This document shows, in pieces, positions 44,382 to 56,836 of a DNA stretch of 64,000 nt. Source of the DNA: Caenorhabditis elegans (Eukaryota > Nematoda > Chromadorea > Rhabditida > Rhabditidae); NCBI RefSeq assembly GCF_000002985.6, contig NC_003284.9:5704001-5768000 (forward strand). The letters run 5' to 3'. The translations under genes and the position numbers were made by a program. The notes below the pieces were generated by a model. That model ran no database searches, was not told where the DNA came from, and saw nothing but the letters and a program-made list of their open reading frames with translations. Numbering within the stretch: the stretch's first letter is position 1; the number at the start of each line of letters is the position of its first letter.

Positions 44382-47300
44382 GAAGAAGGGATCTTCGCAT
44401 TTTATGCAGATGGTATCGTATTCTATGTGCAGAAATAAACACGAAAAAAAAAACTGGAAATAAGCTATGACTCTGCAAAAAGTAGAGGAGGATATAAATA
44501 ACACGGCATAAAACATATGTTGCATAAAAACTTACAGAAACAAAATGAAACAAAATGAAAAATATTTGCTTTGGGAAATGAACAGAGGGTGGACAAGATA
44601 TGCAAAAGGCGGAAGGTTTATGACTCCCCAGGCGGCCAGTTACAGGCTTCACGAACTACAGGAACCAAATTCGTTTATTACGTATGCCGACAAAAACGCG
44701 CTGCTGACACTGCGTTTGCCTGCGCGAAAATGATGAAAAGCACCATTGAGAGTTGGGACGATGTTGCTCACACCTTTCCGCCGCCCAATTCTCCAGGGGA
44801 ATATAAGAATGAGTCGTCGAAATTGGAAGGCGAGAAAGCAGACTTTGTAAAAAGTAGAAAGCGTCTCACTGGCTTTGCAAAAAAGAAAGAAACCACAGAG
44901 TCTACTAAGCAAAGAAATAAAAAGAAGAGACAGTAGTGGGTTGTGTAAAGGTATTATGTATTATTTCATATGTTGCAACTATAGATCATCTTTTTTTTTC
45001 TTGACAAAGATTGAGTGCACAGAGAATGAAATTTTAAAAGAAAACCAACAACTAGATTTAAAATTAGACTAGAAGCCGGATTTCGAATGAATGTGGGTTG
45101 AACAGATTTGGAGATGTGTGACATCGGCTGTGTGGAATTGAAAATAGAGCGGTGTCCTTCTCTGCGTCCAAAATCTGACACCTAGAATCGTGCGATCTTA
45201 GAATTCTGTGTGAGTTTTAATGCCTAATTTTTGAATTAATATTTATACAAACTCACAACGGAAATTTACAGATTTCAACACAGAAATTTGTTACTCATAC
45301 TGTTTTGATTTAAAATATACTACTTTTTCTTGATAACCTTGAAAGGTTAATAATTTGAAAGTTCTGTATATGATAATATCTGACTTGAAGATGGTATACC
45401 GATATTTGAATCTTTGTTTTTTCAATTCAAAATAACTCAAAACTACCGAATTTCGTATTGACGCGTTTTAAAAATTTATTTTTGAAAAGTTCTGGCAGTT
45501 CAAAGTTTTGGAAAAAAGCTTTTCTCAGCTAATATATATTTTTTAATTGAAAGTATTGAAACTTGAGAACTTGCATTGAACTTGCCGACCATTAATTTTC
45601 CAAAAAATTGAAAATAAAAATCCAGTTTCACGGTCAAATCATTTCATACATCTTTTAAAAACGCTTCAAATCCATTATAGGTATTTGAAAAATTTTGAAA
45701 TTTAAACGTTTCACTAAATAATTTGTGGGCTCATTTTTCGCTGATTCATTAACTTTAAAACAAAAAATTATGCATGAAGAATGAATAACTAAAAATTACA
45801 AATTGAAAAGGGTTACAGAACATACAAATAATAAAATAAACTTTTCAAAAATTATTTAGTAAATAAAAACCCATTTGATACTATACTAATGTGCTTTTTT
45901 GGTTTTGAAAGAAACGCTCTGTTTGCGTTACTATAGCTTTAAGCATAATCTCTTCTCAAAACGTGACTGAAGAAAATGTATTCTATGCAAGACTAAATGT
46001 TTTGAAAATTAGTACAAAAATTCTTTAAATGTGGCAAATACAAAACTAGATTCAAGATAGAAAAATACAGAGGACTAGAAAATATACATTTTGCAGATTC
46101 AAGAGGAACACCTGCAATTTAGTGTCGTCTGCACTAGCATGTACTGAAACATTTACGAAAGTGCATTTCTCAGTGGTGCTTACGTTTCAAGTGCTGAGAA
46201 TGTGAGGCGGATGACCGAGTGTGACTAGACAACAACCGTTAGGGAGCTTATTAGTATGATTCAAATACTTAAGCTACATATCCTCATAACTTTTGCATTT
46301 GACTCATCACGACGGCTAATTTTGAAATTAGAGATGTTCAAGAAAAATAAGATAAGCGAGAGAGAGTGAGTAAAACACATCAAACCAGAAAACAGGAAAC
46401 TCCGACAATGGCTGAACTATTAAAATATTCAATGAACTTGCAATGAACTTGCCGACGTATGGGGCTACCCCTTATCGAAACTCCATAAAGATAGATTGAA
46501 GCGTGAGAAATCTCGCGGCATCAGTCAGAAGAGGGTTTTCAATTAGCCGGCGGCAGTAAGTGATGTGAAGCTTCAAGAACTCGAAGATTGAGTGAACAGA
46601 TGGAAGTTCGACAAGGAAGTTTTGTGTTTTGATTTTTTTTTAATCTTGGAACGTTTATTCGTTTATGTTTTTATAATTGGAAAGATTTTCCTCAATAAAT
46701 GACAAAGACGAATTTATTCAGTTTAGCCTTTAAATTTTCGAAGTCCACCAAAAAAAACTATTTGATAAAAGTTTTTTATACATTTATAACAAAACACTTC
46801 ATGTAGTGGTTAGACTATGTTAAAGTGCTTCAAACAGGTCTAGCAGTTTGCTCTAGAATATATACAATTTTCTTCAACATATTATATTCTGTCATTTTCG
46901 GCGAAAATCTTACATATGTGTCTTCTTTGATTATCATTAACAGAACGCATTTATCAAATCAGAGATTATGATTTTTCAAGGGGAAATCATTATGAAAAGC
47001 AGGCCTATTTTATTCTTATTGAATAAAAGATAGAATAGGGAATAAACTGAAAAATTAGTTTTGCTCATGTATATTTATACATAGACAGAGAACGAAAAGT
47101 CACACTGAAACCGGTAAGTTCAGAGATGCTGAAAAATTACTTCCACCTGCAGTTCCGATGGCATTTTTCTTAAAATTTCGGTAGCATTTCTAATTTTTAT
47201 TTAAAATAGCTTACATTCAACATTTTCTAGATTTGTTAGATCATGCGAATTGTTAAGTGGCTTTGTTTGAAAGTGAGTGAATTTCAAAAATAAGAAAAAA

Positions 47301-49229
47301 AAACACAGATAACATGCCACGGCACGGATGAAGATGAGGTTCATGTTTTTTATTTGATGGTAAGAATTCGATGACGAGTGGGAAAAGTTATAGAATGTTT
47401 CTCTGGAAAATCGAATTAGAGGTTCTGAGTTCGCTCGTCTCAAAGAGGATCGGCTGAGTTAGCACTTTGTTGGGAGAAGAAAAACGCATTTTCAAAGTAC
47501 GACAAACTAATAAAAAAGCTGACAGATATGTAGGGTGAGAAGATTGAATTGAAGAAAAAACGGAGCTGTACGAAAACATTCAAGGCGTTCAAACAATTTA
47601 ATTGAGTGATATCTCAAACTTTTGGGGTTTGGAAATGTAACGAAATGCAACTTCGCACTTTTATTCTTTGATTCTGAAAAGAATCTGCTCATAATCAGCA
47701 ATTATTTGCAAGAAACTTCAAACCACACTATTCGAGCTCAAAAGTGCAAAACAATCGAAATGAAATGAAGCGTTTTTGATTTGCGAGCTTTGAGAGCAAA
47801 TGTGATAAAAGTGAAAATTCGTTTCAAAGTGAAAAAGTCTACTGTTTATATCTCGAGTAGGAGTTCCGGTAAATTGTTTCGATTTCTACCGGATAGTGTC
47901 TATTTTCGGAACAACTGAAATGCTCTGTGATAATCTTATTATCAGAAGTGATTTTATAAATTAACTGGACGAGAACTTTTCCAAAGTTTGTATAGGAACA
48001 AAAATCTTTGCCTGGCTACCTAGTTTTGTGCCTACTAAAAACACAACGTCTGCTTTACCGATAAATTAATAGAGGTAAAAAGTTTTTTGACTGGAAATAT
48101 TCAAAATTTTATCTGACGTTTAAAATACATTTGATTGGTGGCACTTCTATGAATTTCGCTCCCCAACTACAATGTATAGTTAAATCAAACAAAAAATAAG
48201 TAAAACAAACGCAAAAAAATTAGTTAAGATGGAGAAAACTAAAAGTAGAAACTCGAAAAATCCCAAGTTGGACAAAATACTATGCGCAGACAGAAAATTC
48301 CAGAACACGGTTTGGATTTTTCACTATTCTTTACTACATTTAACATTTCTTTAGTTTTTGAGTTCTACATTTATACACAATAACAGCAACCGTGATTGAA
48401 CACATTCTGTTATCATTTCTAATCTTAAATCTCAATGCATAAAAAATGGTATAATTGAAAAATTGTTCGTGAATGCCTGGCTTCGCAACTAAGCAAATTA
48501 CAAAGCAAAATATCCACAAGTTTATTTATTTTACAAATAAAAATTCCACATTAGAAATTTGAAAAAGCATTTGAAAAAGCTAAAAAAAATTGTTTCCAAA
48601 ATGAATCAGAAAAATGTTTGAAAAAAAAACTTAAAGGATTATAACATTTACTATTTTTAATCTCAAATTTGTTTTCAATAAAATGTGTGAGATCAAAAAC
48701 TGATTGAATGTACAGGTCGCAAAAGAACAAAATATTGACCTTTGGAAAATACAATAAAACTTGTCGGAAACTGCTTGAGGGCGTTTTAACGGTAAAAGAC
48801 TAAAGTTTCAACGGTCAACAACTAGAGAAAAATGTTCCAAGTGGAGTTTCCATTTAATTGAAAAAAAAGTGGAACATATGTATAATAAAATGAAAGTTTT
48901 TAGTTTCTACAAGATTTTATGGATACTATCGAAATATTTTTTAAAGTCGTACATCACTCGTCGTCACAAAAAAAAACTCTCAAGGATCTCACCCTTAATA
49001 AAATGACAAACAGCGAAAATTGAAAGGCCCGAAGCTAAATCAAAAGAGCGCATCTTCTCTCATCCTGCTCAAAATGGATGATCAACTGCTAATGTGTTTT
49101 GTTTTGCTTCACTGACCTCATCTTTTTTGACTCTTTTCAAACTTCATTTTTTGAAAATTGCTAAAACTCGTTAAAAGTTCAGCAGAAAATGAGCTTGATC
49201 ATTACTAAAGGTAAAACTTCCGTACAGGC

Positions 49230-49330
49230 TCCGTAATGGCTTGCGCGCCGGCCTTTCGGCAAGATCCGCCTGCCTCGTGCCGAGCCTTCGGTATAGTGCG
49301 GCGCGGAACCCAAAAAGTGTAGGGCGCTTC
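49230..49330. repeat. GC-rich dispersed-repeat patch
   Basis: A short GC-rich island in very AT-rich DNA, ending in AGTGCGGCGCGGAACCC. This shares a core with the hairpin repeat at 35337-35390. No coding sequence is visible. Confidence 0.5.
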
Positions 49331-52058
49331 AAAAACACAGAATTATTAAACTTTGCGGCTTTACATCAAAATGGTGAATAGACGCGAGGCAGGAGTCCAT
49401 CCATGAAACCGCGCATGTTTCCTGTGGAACCCTTATCAGGATACATTTTTTTTAATTTTTAAAATATAGAAGATGTTGAATATCAAAAACAGCATAAAAA
49501 ACCTAAATATTACGATTTAAGTACGTTGATATGAAGTGAAAAAACTTCAGCGTAATGCTAACGAGAGTTTGTTGTTGAAAAATAGGAACCAAGTATAAGC
49601 ACACAGATAGAACAAGGATCCAGTTGACCTAATTTTTGCTAATAGCATGAATTGAATTCGAAAAGCTTCCCATATTATTCTCGTTGAGCCAAAAAACATT
49701 TTCCATCTCTCATCCTGCTTGACAATGGCCTGCTTTCCATGTCTCCTTCTCTCCCCAAAAATGAATTGTGTTTACGAGACAGAAAAGCCGAAGCATCGTT
49801 TGCACCTTCTGATCTTCTTTTTTAGAGACCACTTGAATGAACGACATTCATAGTTTATCACAGGGATACACAACACTTAAAAAAACAAGTCAAAACAAGA
49901 AATAATATGAAAATCATTAGGCAAAATTAAGATAAATAGGATTTATATATGAAATTGAAGATTTCTATATGGATTTGGTGTTCATATAAAAGATTGTGCG
50001 CCTTTAAAGAATAATGTATTTTGTTGCAGCGAACTTTTCACATTTTCTTGATAAAAAATTGATTTCTCAAAAAACGTTTAAAAAATACTTGAATTGCATT
50101 TTTACGGAATAAAAAACACATAAGAAGTAGTACCGTATTTTGGCGCAATAGTCGCAAAATGTTGCATATAGTTAATATATAAGAATAACATTATTGGAAA
50201 ATCAATTTGTTATTTATAGATTCATCTTGTTTCTTAATAAAAATATTGTGAAAAACTCTAAACAAATAAAAATGGTCTTTTTCGAGATTTCGATAAAATA
50301 AAGTTGTTAGAAAGCAGAATAAATGCAGAAAACACATAAGGGAGTGGGAGATGTACGGCTTCACAGAAAAGTGTCAGAAATCAAATATAGATACTTTTCG
50401 AGAGTATGTGTTTATGCGCATTTTCGTCATGTCTCATTACATCTGATGAGCAGGAGACTTTTGTTTTCTACATATGTGAATTGCAATAAGTAAGAGAATG
50501 TAAAAAAGAATAGGCTGATTTGCAGAGATCATTGAGTTTTAAAATCAATATTCTTGTTTTTAGAGAACTGATAATTCCAATACTGACCTAAAATTGTATA
50601 ATGCTTAAATTTATGATAATTAGGAGCACAATTTTCCTAATGCGACACATATCTAAACCAAATGCAATCTGAAAATCCGGAAATCAAGCCGGAAGTTTAA
50701 CTAAACCGATACTTTCCGGGATTTTATGGATGACTTGCCAGTTTCTAACAATTTATTAAATGATTGAGTGCTAAGAAAGATCAAACGGAAAAAAAAGTCT
50801 TCGCACATATTTCGACAACTTCTTCTTTTTTCGGGAATTTCAAATTAGTCAAAAATGAAATGCCATTCGGCTCATTCAAACACAAAAAATTACCAGGAAG
50901 TGATGTTTTCTAATTTTGGGACTACCGAAGTTAATTAGAAACATCAAAATTTTGTCTGGCATTGTCATAAAATATGAGAACCAAAGGTCGAGAATTTGTC
51001 GGCGTAATGTTGAAGATGTAGCAAAATTTTTATGAACTAATAAATATCATTATGTTATAAAATTGATTCAGACAGAAGTTTAGTATTGGATAACACATCT
51101 CCTAAATTTTTATGTGTTTTTCATCCAATTTTGCAAAAAAAAAAGAACTCCCCGTTCAAAAAAAGTTTATTTTGCCGGAAAACCCAAACAAGGTGGTCTT
51201 GGCAACGATTTGAGAAAGCTGCCAAAAATTTAAATAAACCAGTTTCGAAATGAAACTGCTCTAAACATTCCCAATTTTTTTTCGTGGTTCAGAATCAAAA
51301 AAGGCTCATCTTTTCAAAAATCTCCATATTTGGCTACTTTTTCGTGTCACAAATAGTTTTTTATTCCATTGACATTTTTTCATTGCATATTTTGGTTGTT
51401 TATCTCTTGTTATGTTGTTGGCAAGGTACATTTTGAGCCGATAGGTGCCAAAAAACCATGAAAACATATTTATGGAATGTTGTGAGATTCTGGCTCAGAT
51501 TCCTCTGAAGCGTTTTTTTTGTATATTTTGGAAAAAGCCCATCAAAAAATATCAATAAGTAGGATCAAATTTGTAAAGAATTTTACAGCAATAGTTTCGA
51601 ATTCGGAAATATTACAGGCAGTTTGAGTTTGAGAATCATGCCAATTGAACAAAATGCACACTTATTGCAATCAAAATTGTGAATTTTCCGAATGTCAGAT
51701 AATTAGAGAGCTGACCAAATTGACAAATTCACGAAATGATAATGTTCAGTGAATGACTTTTGTCGTAATTCGCCTAATGCAGCCAACTAATGTGACTCAT
51801 TCTTTCAAATTTGGCCTGTTTTGAGAGAGAAGAGCAGACGACAAAAACAGAAGAGAAAAAAAACGAAAATTGAAAAATGAATGGAAAAAGGCCAAAAGAA
51901 AATTAATCCAATTAATTTGGGATTTTCCATAAAACTTTTTTTTTTTTTGATCCATTGTAACAACCAACTTTTAGTGATAAAGCAGGCATCACTTATTTGT
52001 GAACTAATTTTTAAAAAATTTTAAAGCTTTTATACAAGCTTCAAAGCTTGGTAGTTGA

Positions 52059-52352
52059 TCAAAAATTGCTGGTGGAGCCCAAAAAACGGAAACTGGGGAG
52101 GGCGAATAGGATAGCGAAATCATCACTGAAATGGTGCAGAATATTGACCCTAATCGTGTTAGTGATCCGTTGCCTCCGAGTCAGAGGACATCGCGAGTGC
52201 TTGTCTATTTTATACGAATCTCAGGCAATTTCTATTTTTTTAAAATAGATTCAGAATTGCAAGATTTTGAAGACGATAAGTTGACGTCCCAAATCGCACG
52301 TTCGCAAGACGAAACCCGGCTCGAAATTAGACGGATACGCGAAAAGGAATGA
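52059..52352 (+). pseudogene. Possible broken protein-coding fragment
   Basis: One frame reads like a real acidic/basic protein C-terminus: MVQNIDPNRVSDPLPPSQRT, then after a 50-nt intron-like insert ending TTTTTTAAAATAG, DSELQDFEDDKLTSQIARSQ and ...RLEIRRIREKE followed by TGA. Upstream the same frame continues (IAGGAQKTETGEGE) but is interrupted by TAG at 52107-52109 and closed by TGA at 52056-52058. GC content is raised relative to the surroundings. I do not recognise the parent protein. It could be a decayed duplicate, or terminal exons of a short gene whose upstream part I cannot see. Confidence 0.35.
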
Positions 52353-53134
52353 TTAAAAACAAAAGAAATGCGTGCAACAGAAACAATTACGTTGAATACG
52401 GGGGTTTTGAGAATACAATAAAAAATACTGGGAGTATGAGAGTTTGATTCGATTAGAGAATTTTAAAGTTTCACAGCTTCAATTTTGATCTAAAACTTGA
52501 AAATAATTTCAAAATGTACTAAAAATATTTCCGAACAAAAAAAATGTCTAAACAAAATTTATTTTGAAAAGTTATGGACATTGGTTAGGTAAAAAACTTA
52601 ATAAGCTTATTATTATGCACTAACCTCAATTTTCTAATTAAAAAAAGAGAAATTGGACTCAAACATTATGAATTTTGATTCACCACCCGTTGAGTTATAA
52701 ATGTGTATATTTTGTGATGTCCAGTCTACGAGACTGGTTAAATTCATGAACGGATTTTTGACGGATTTTTTTCCAAACTTTTTTTGTTTTCTTACATTGT
52801 GTACTAAACTTAGCAAAATCCGCACACAAACCTCAATTGAAACCTGAAAAGAAGCGAGATCTGAAAAATGTCTGAAAAAATTGGCTCCGAGTTAGGGCAC
52901 AGGACGGTCAAAAAATTTTGTGACTATTGTCAAATGAAAGATCATGGTTGATAACGTAAATTCCCACAGTTTCATAAAAATCGATACGCAGCGAAGAAAG
53001 TTATGATTTTTGACCCGGAACTTATTTGGAGACCTAATATTTGGACATTCACTTCTAAAAAATCTTCTCCAACTGTTGGGAGTTGGAAAACTTGATATCC
53101 AGCAAAAGATATATCAGTATATCAGGGTTATCTA

Positions 53135-54376
53135 TCAGGTTGTCCCATAAGTTTTTGTACTTTTTTTCAAATATTTTTCCAAAACTTCTAGAAAGTTTTA
53201 AAATTTTTTCATCGTAGGTCGTGTCAAGGTCGGGTCGTCCCCTTTCAGAAAAGATTCATTTCATCCATTTCTACTTTGCCACGATGACAATCATCAAACT
53301 TGAACGTCGAGACGTTAGATTGCTTCTTCTTTATGAATTTCGTCTTGGTCATTCAGCAATGGGAGCGGAACGAAACATATGCGGTGCGATGGGTGAGGGA
53401 GCACTCTCTTATAATACAGCAAAGAGTTGGTTTCAAAAGTTCAAGAACGGCGACTTCAGTCTCGAAGAAATAGAACGTTCTGGGCGACCGGTAGAGTTAA
53501 ATGAAGAAGACCTAGTGAAGCTGGTGGAGGAAGAGCCTCGTCTTAGTCTTCGTGAAATGGAAGAGAAGCTTGAGTGTTGTCATAGCACAATTGCACGTCA
53601 CTTGGGTCGCCTTGGTTTTACTTCAAAACTTGGAATTTGGGTGCCTCATGAACTTTCGGCATCACAGAAGCTCACTCGGGTCAACGTTTGTACTCAACTT
53701 CTAACTTTTCGTCGAAAGTTCGATTGGCTGAACAATCTGGTTACTGGAGATGAGAAGTGGGTGCTCTATGTTAACCATTCCAGAAAACGTCAATGGCTTC
53801 CGATCGGTGAGAAAGGAATACCGACGCCAAAGCCTGATCTTCACCCAAAAAAGATTATGATCTGTGTCTGGTGGGGTGTTCAAGGACCCGTGCACTGGGA
53901 ATTGTTGCCAACTAATAAAACTATCACTGCTGATTACTATTGTGCCCAATTGGACCGAGTTGCAGAAAAGACCAACGGAAAATATGAAAAACTATATTTT
54001 CTTCACGATAATGCTAGGCCTCATGTCGCCAAGAAGACTTTCCAAAAGCTGCAAGATCTTGGTTGGACTGTTTTACCGCATCCACCATATTCTCCAGATC
54101 TTGCACCAACCGACTACCATTTGTTCTTGTCTCTCAGTGACTACATGCGCGACAAGCAATTCGACGACGAAGAGCATCTCAACACTGAACTCTCCACTTT
54201 CTTCTCATCGCGTTCGCCGGATTTCTTCTCCCGTGGCATCATGATGTTACCTAGTAAATGGCAACAAGTGGTGGACACTAATGGTGAATACTTGTGTGAA
54301 TAGTACTACTTGTCGCTTGAGAGAAATAAATTTTTTTCAAAAAAAAAATAGTACAAAAACTTATGGGGCAACCTGA
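53135..54376 (+). mobile_element. Full-length mariner element
   Basis: 1242-bp Tc1/mariner-superfamily DNA transposon. The 26-bp terminal inverted repeats (53135-53160 and 54351-54376) differ at one position. Target-site TA dinucleotides lie immediately outside (53133-53134 and 54377-54378). A single intronless transposase ORF fills the interior, with 149 bp of 5' and 73 bp of 3' non-coding DNA. The pairing of intact ends with an uninterrupted ORF suggests recent insertion. Confidence 0.96.
53284..54303 (+). CDS. Mariner transposase (DD34D)
   Basis: 339-residue transposase for cut-and-paste movement of the surrounding element, a normal length for mariner. I chose the ATG at 53284 (MTIIKLERRD); the ORF is open further upstream but without another ATG. 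The N-terminal half contains two helix-turn-helix regions (about 1-115), including the block SYNTAKSWFQKFKNGDFSLE. The inter-domain WVPHEL motif, typical of mariner, follows. The catalytic triad is D156 (GDEKW), D242 (HDNARPH) and D277 (YSPDLAPTDYHLF). Exactly 34 residues separate the second and third aspartates, the DD34D arrangement. There are no stops, frameshifts or missing catalytic residues. Base composition is less AT-rich than the surroundings, in line with a mobile gene. Confidence 0.96.
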   Translation: MTIIKLERRDVRLLLLYEFRLGHSAMGAERNICGAMGEGALSYNTAKSWFQKFKNGDFSLEEIERSGRPVELNEEDLVKLVEEEPRLSLREMEEKLECCHSTIARHLGRLGFTSKLGIWVPHELSASQKLTRVNVCTQLLTFRRKFDWLNNLVTGDEKWVLYVNHSRKRQWLPIGEKGIPTPKPDLHPKKIMICVWWGVQGPVHWELLPTNKTITADYYCAQLDRVAEKTNGKYEKLYFLHDNARPHVAKKTFQKLQDLGWTVLPHPPYSPDLAPTDYHLFLSLSDYMRDKQFDDEEHLNTELSTFFSSRSPDFFSRGIMMLPSKWQQVVDTNGEYLCE

Positions 54377-56836
54377 TAATTATTTCGTACTAGATTTTTT
54401 TTTCTATAAAAAGTTAACGAAAATCAAGAAAATTGGAAATTCTTTGAAAAGTCTTTGAATGATCAAAAGGCAATCGAAAAATCAGCAATGATATTTTCAA
54501 GTGATCTAGCATTGGGTGATGAGTCTCAAATAAGTAAAATAGAGACTAATAGAAAAAATATGGTATAAAATTATGTAAATACAATAATAATTACATAGTC
54601 TATTTTCAAATAGCTAATTATAATTGTCCATATAATACAAAACTTACAAGAGAACTCATTTTATACATAAACTTTAAACTGGCAGGTGTCCTGACTTACT
54701 TTAACACAAAGAAGCACACTAACGCGTTTTCACTTTATTGCAAAAGGTTTTCTGAACTGGTAAATTATTAAAATATCGTGATCAGTCAAATCATATTTTG
54801 AGAAAACAGCTAGAATTCACAACAAATATTTTCCCTGGAATATCAAAATTCATAATACAATTGAATCTGAGAGCACTAAAAAAACACATCTCGAGAGATT
54901 CTAGATTTGAGAAATCAAATCTTAGTTGAAAAAACAATAGTCAGAAAATTATGCAATATATTTTCAGATGCAAATTCAATATGATTTCTGTTAAAGTTGC
55001 ACTATGCGGAGACATAACATTTAGATAATTCCTGCTAATTATGGAAATTCGCATTGAGGAAGTACTGCGCCATGATTTCAGGAACCAGTGAGTTCATACG
55101 CTACAACATACCAATTTCCAAATATTTAACATTGCTGTGCTCAATTGAGCTACAGGGGTCTAAGAAAAGAGGAACAGATTATAAACTGAATTTTTCGAGA
55201 AAAAAACATGAAATGTTCTCTATTACTCTAGTTTTCAGTACATGAGTAATTCAAGTTCATTTAGTAATGAGCACGTGGGAAATTGAAAAAAAAACTCTGA
55301 AGTTTATTTCTGCATTTGTGTTTGGCTGATTACCAAATAGACCGAGACGGACTTCAAACTCAGCGGAGTTCTAAAAAGAGATAGAGAAAAGTCGAAGTTT
55401 TATGTTGCATTCTGGAAACGACTGGAATCAAAAATTAGGTACGATTTTAATGATGTTTCAAATCGCATATTATAAGACCTAGACGTATATAACTCAAATT
55501 ACTTAAAGTTCCGTAAAGGAAATAAAAATAATAAGAAATTGGAGACGTAGTCCCGTAGTTTTGATAGATTTGTAGCATCGGTCAACAGGAAAACAAAGCA
55601 CAAATCTCTTTCTTATTCTGTGAGGCGTTTCACGTTTGAATAAGTAAATAGTGATCAATTTTTTAGTTGCACGACAGACTTTAGAGTCAAAATTGATTGG
55701 AATTAAAATTTTATTTTGAGTACGGATATTCTTCAATTGGTTACTCAAAGTCAAAGACTTTCATAAGCAGCTATGTAAATTAATGTTCAGGAATTTATTA
55801 TAAGTACACTCATAACAGTCCCGCATGACCTAATATCATTTAAAAAATCTCCAAACAAGTTAGATGCTTAAAAACGTTTTGACAACATGGCAAGTTTTCA
55901 CCAAAAAAATTTAACTTTCTTGTGACAGCAGCAGATTTGAAATCTTTAAAAGTTCAAATTAAATCGTTTAAACAATGGAATACCAAACGCGCACCAAATA
56001 AATGTGATGTGTTCCGAAATTGCGTTAGGCGTAAACTAACTACATAACTGCCATTTATCGACTGTAAATAAAAAAATTTCAAAAACGGTTCGAACCTCAA
56101 GCTGCAACTTGCAGACTGATTTGAACTGTTTTCTTCCTTCCTAACCACTCACCCTCGTTTAATACACAGGCAGTTCAAACTTCAGTAGACTTGACAGTAA
56201 CGGCATACCAAATTTCCCCCAGACTATTTCAGTTGTTTGAGCAGCTTTTCCAAAAGACGAAACAGTTTGTTCAGATTGATAAAGTCTCTTTCAAATGTTT
56301 ATTAAACTTAAATATTATATTCACTCATTAGAGTCTATTATAAAGAAGTTTTTGTTTGTGAATTCTACAAGAAATTGGTGAAATCTACGAATCAAAAACT
56401 GTACAAAAATGAAGCATTTGGAGTGTGGTTGACAGTGTTTAAAACTATTTGAGAGATCCGATCAAAAATCAGATTTCTGATGAAAGATCGAGAGCGGGAG
56501 AGAGAGAGAGTTAGTGTAAGAAATAAAGTTATGCAAAGGAACATCTAATGATGACAACTTGTTGTGCTTTCGTTTGGATGGAGATGGGAAGAAACCGGAA
56601 AGAAAATTGGGACGAAGTAGAATCAGAATATGTTGAAGGCACTGATAGAGGGTACAGAAATACCTAGTATACATGTTTTGAGAGCACTCTTTTCGCGTCA
56701 GTTATCAAAAAAGGGGAAACAAACACAGATGATGCTACGAATGAGATGGTTAACAGTACTAATATGATTAAAATTGAATTTGATGGTGGAAGAAAAGGTG
56801 AGAGGGTTCATTCATAAATTATCCTTTAAGGATTTA
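54377..56836. other. Intergenic region between mariner and the RYBP-like gene
   Basis: About 2.5 kb of AT-rich DNA in which I see no gene. Confidence 0.45.

Larger units (their letters stand above)
39308..53134. other. Gene desert upstream of the GPCR gene
   Basis: Nearly 14 kb with no supported complete gene on either strand. It contains the foldback palindrome (43657-44381), a GC-raised patch at about 44560-44940 with overlapping ORFs on both strands that I do not trust, a GC-rich repeat patch at about 49230-49330, and a broken coding fragment (52059-52352). Long-range regulatory sequence for the GPCR, or 5' exons of it, could be here. Confidence 0.5.

Noticed and set aside
44571-44936. 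121-codon plus-strand ORF
   Set aside because: Competing ORFs on both strands, no conserved motif and no convincing splice context; noted only as a GC-raised patch.
53701-53949. Antisense and alternate-frame ORFs within mariner
   Set aside because: Overlap the intact transposase frame, which has all family motifs.
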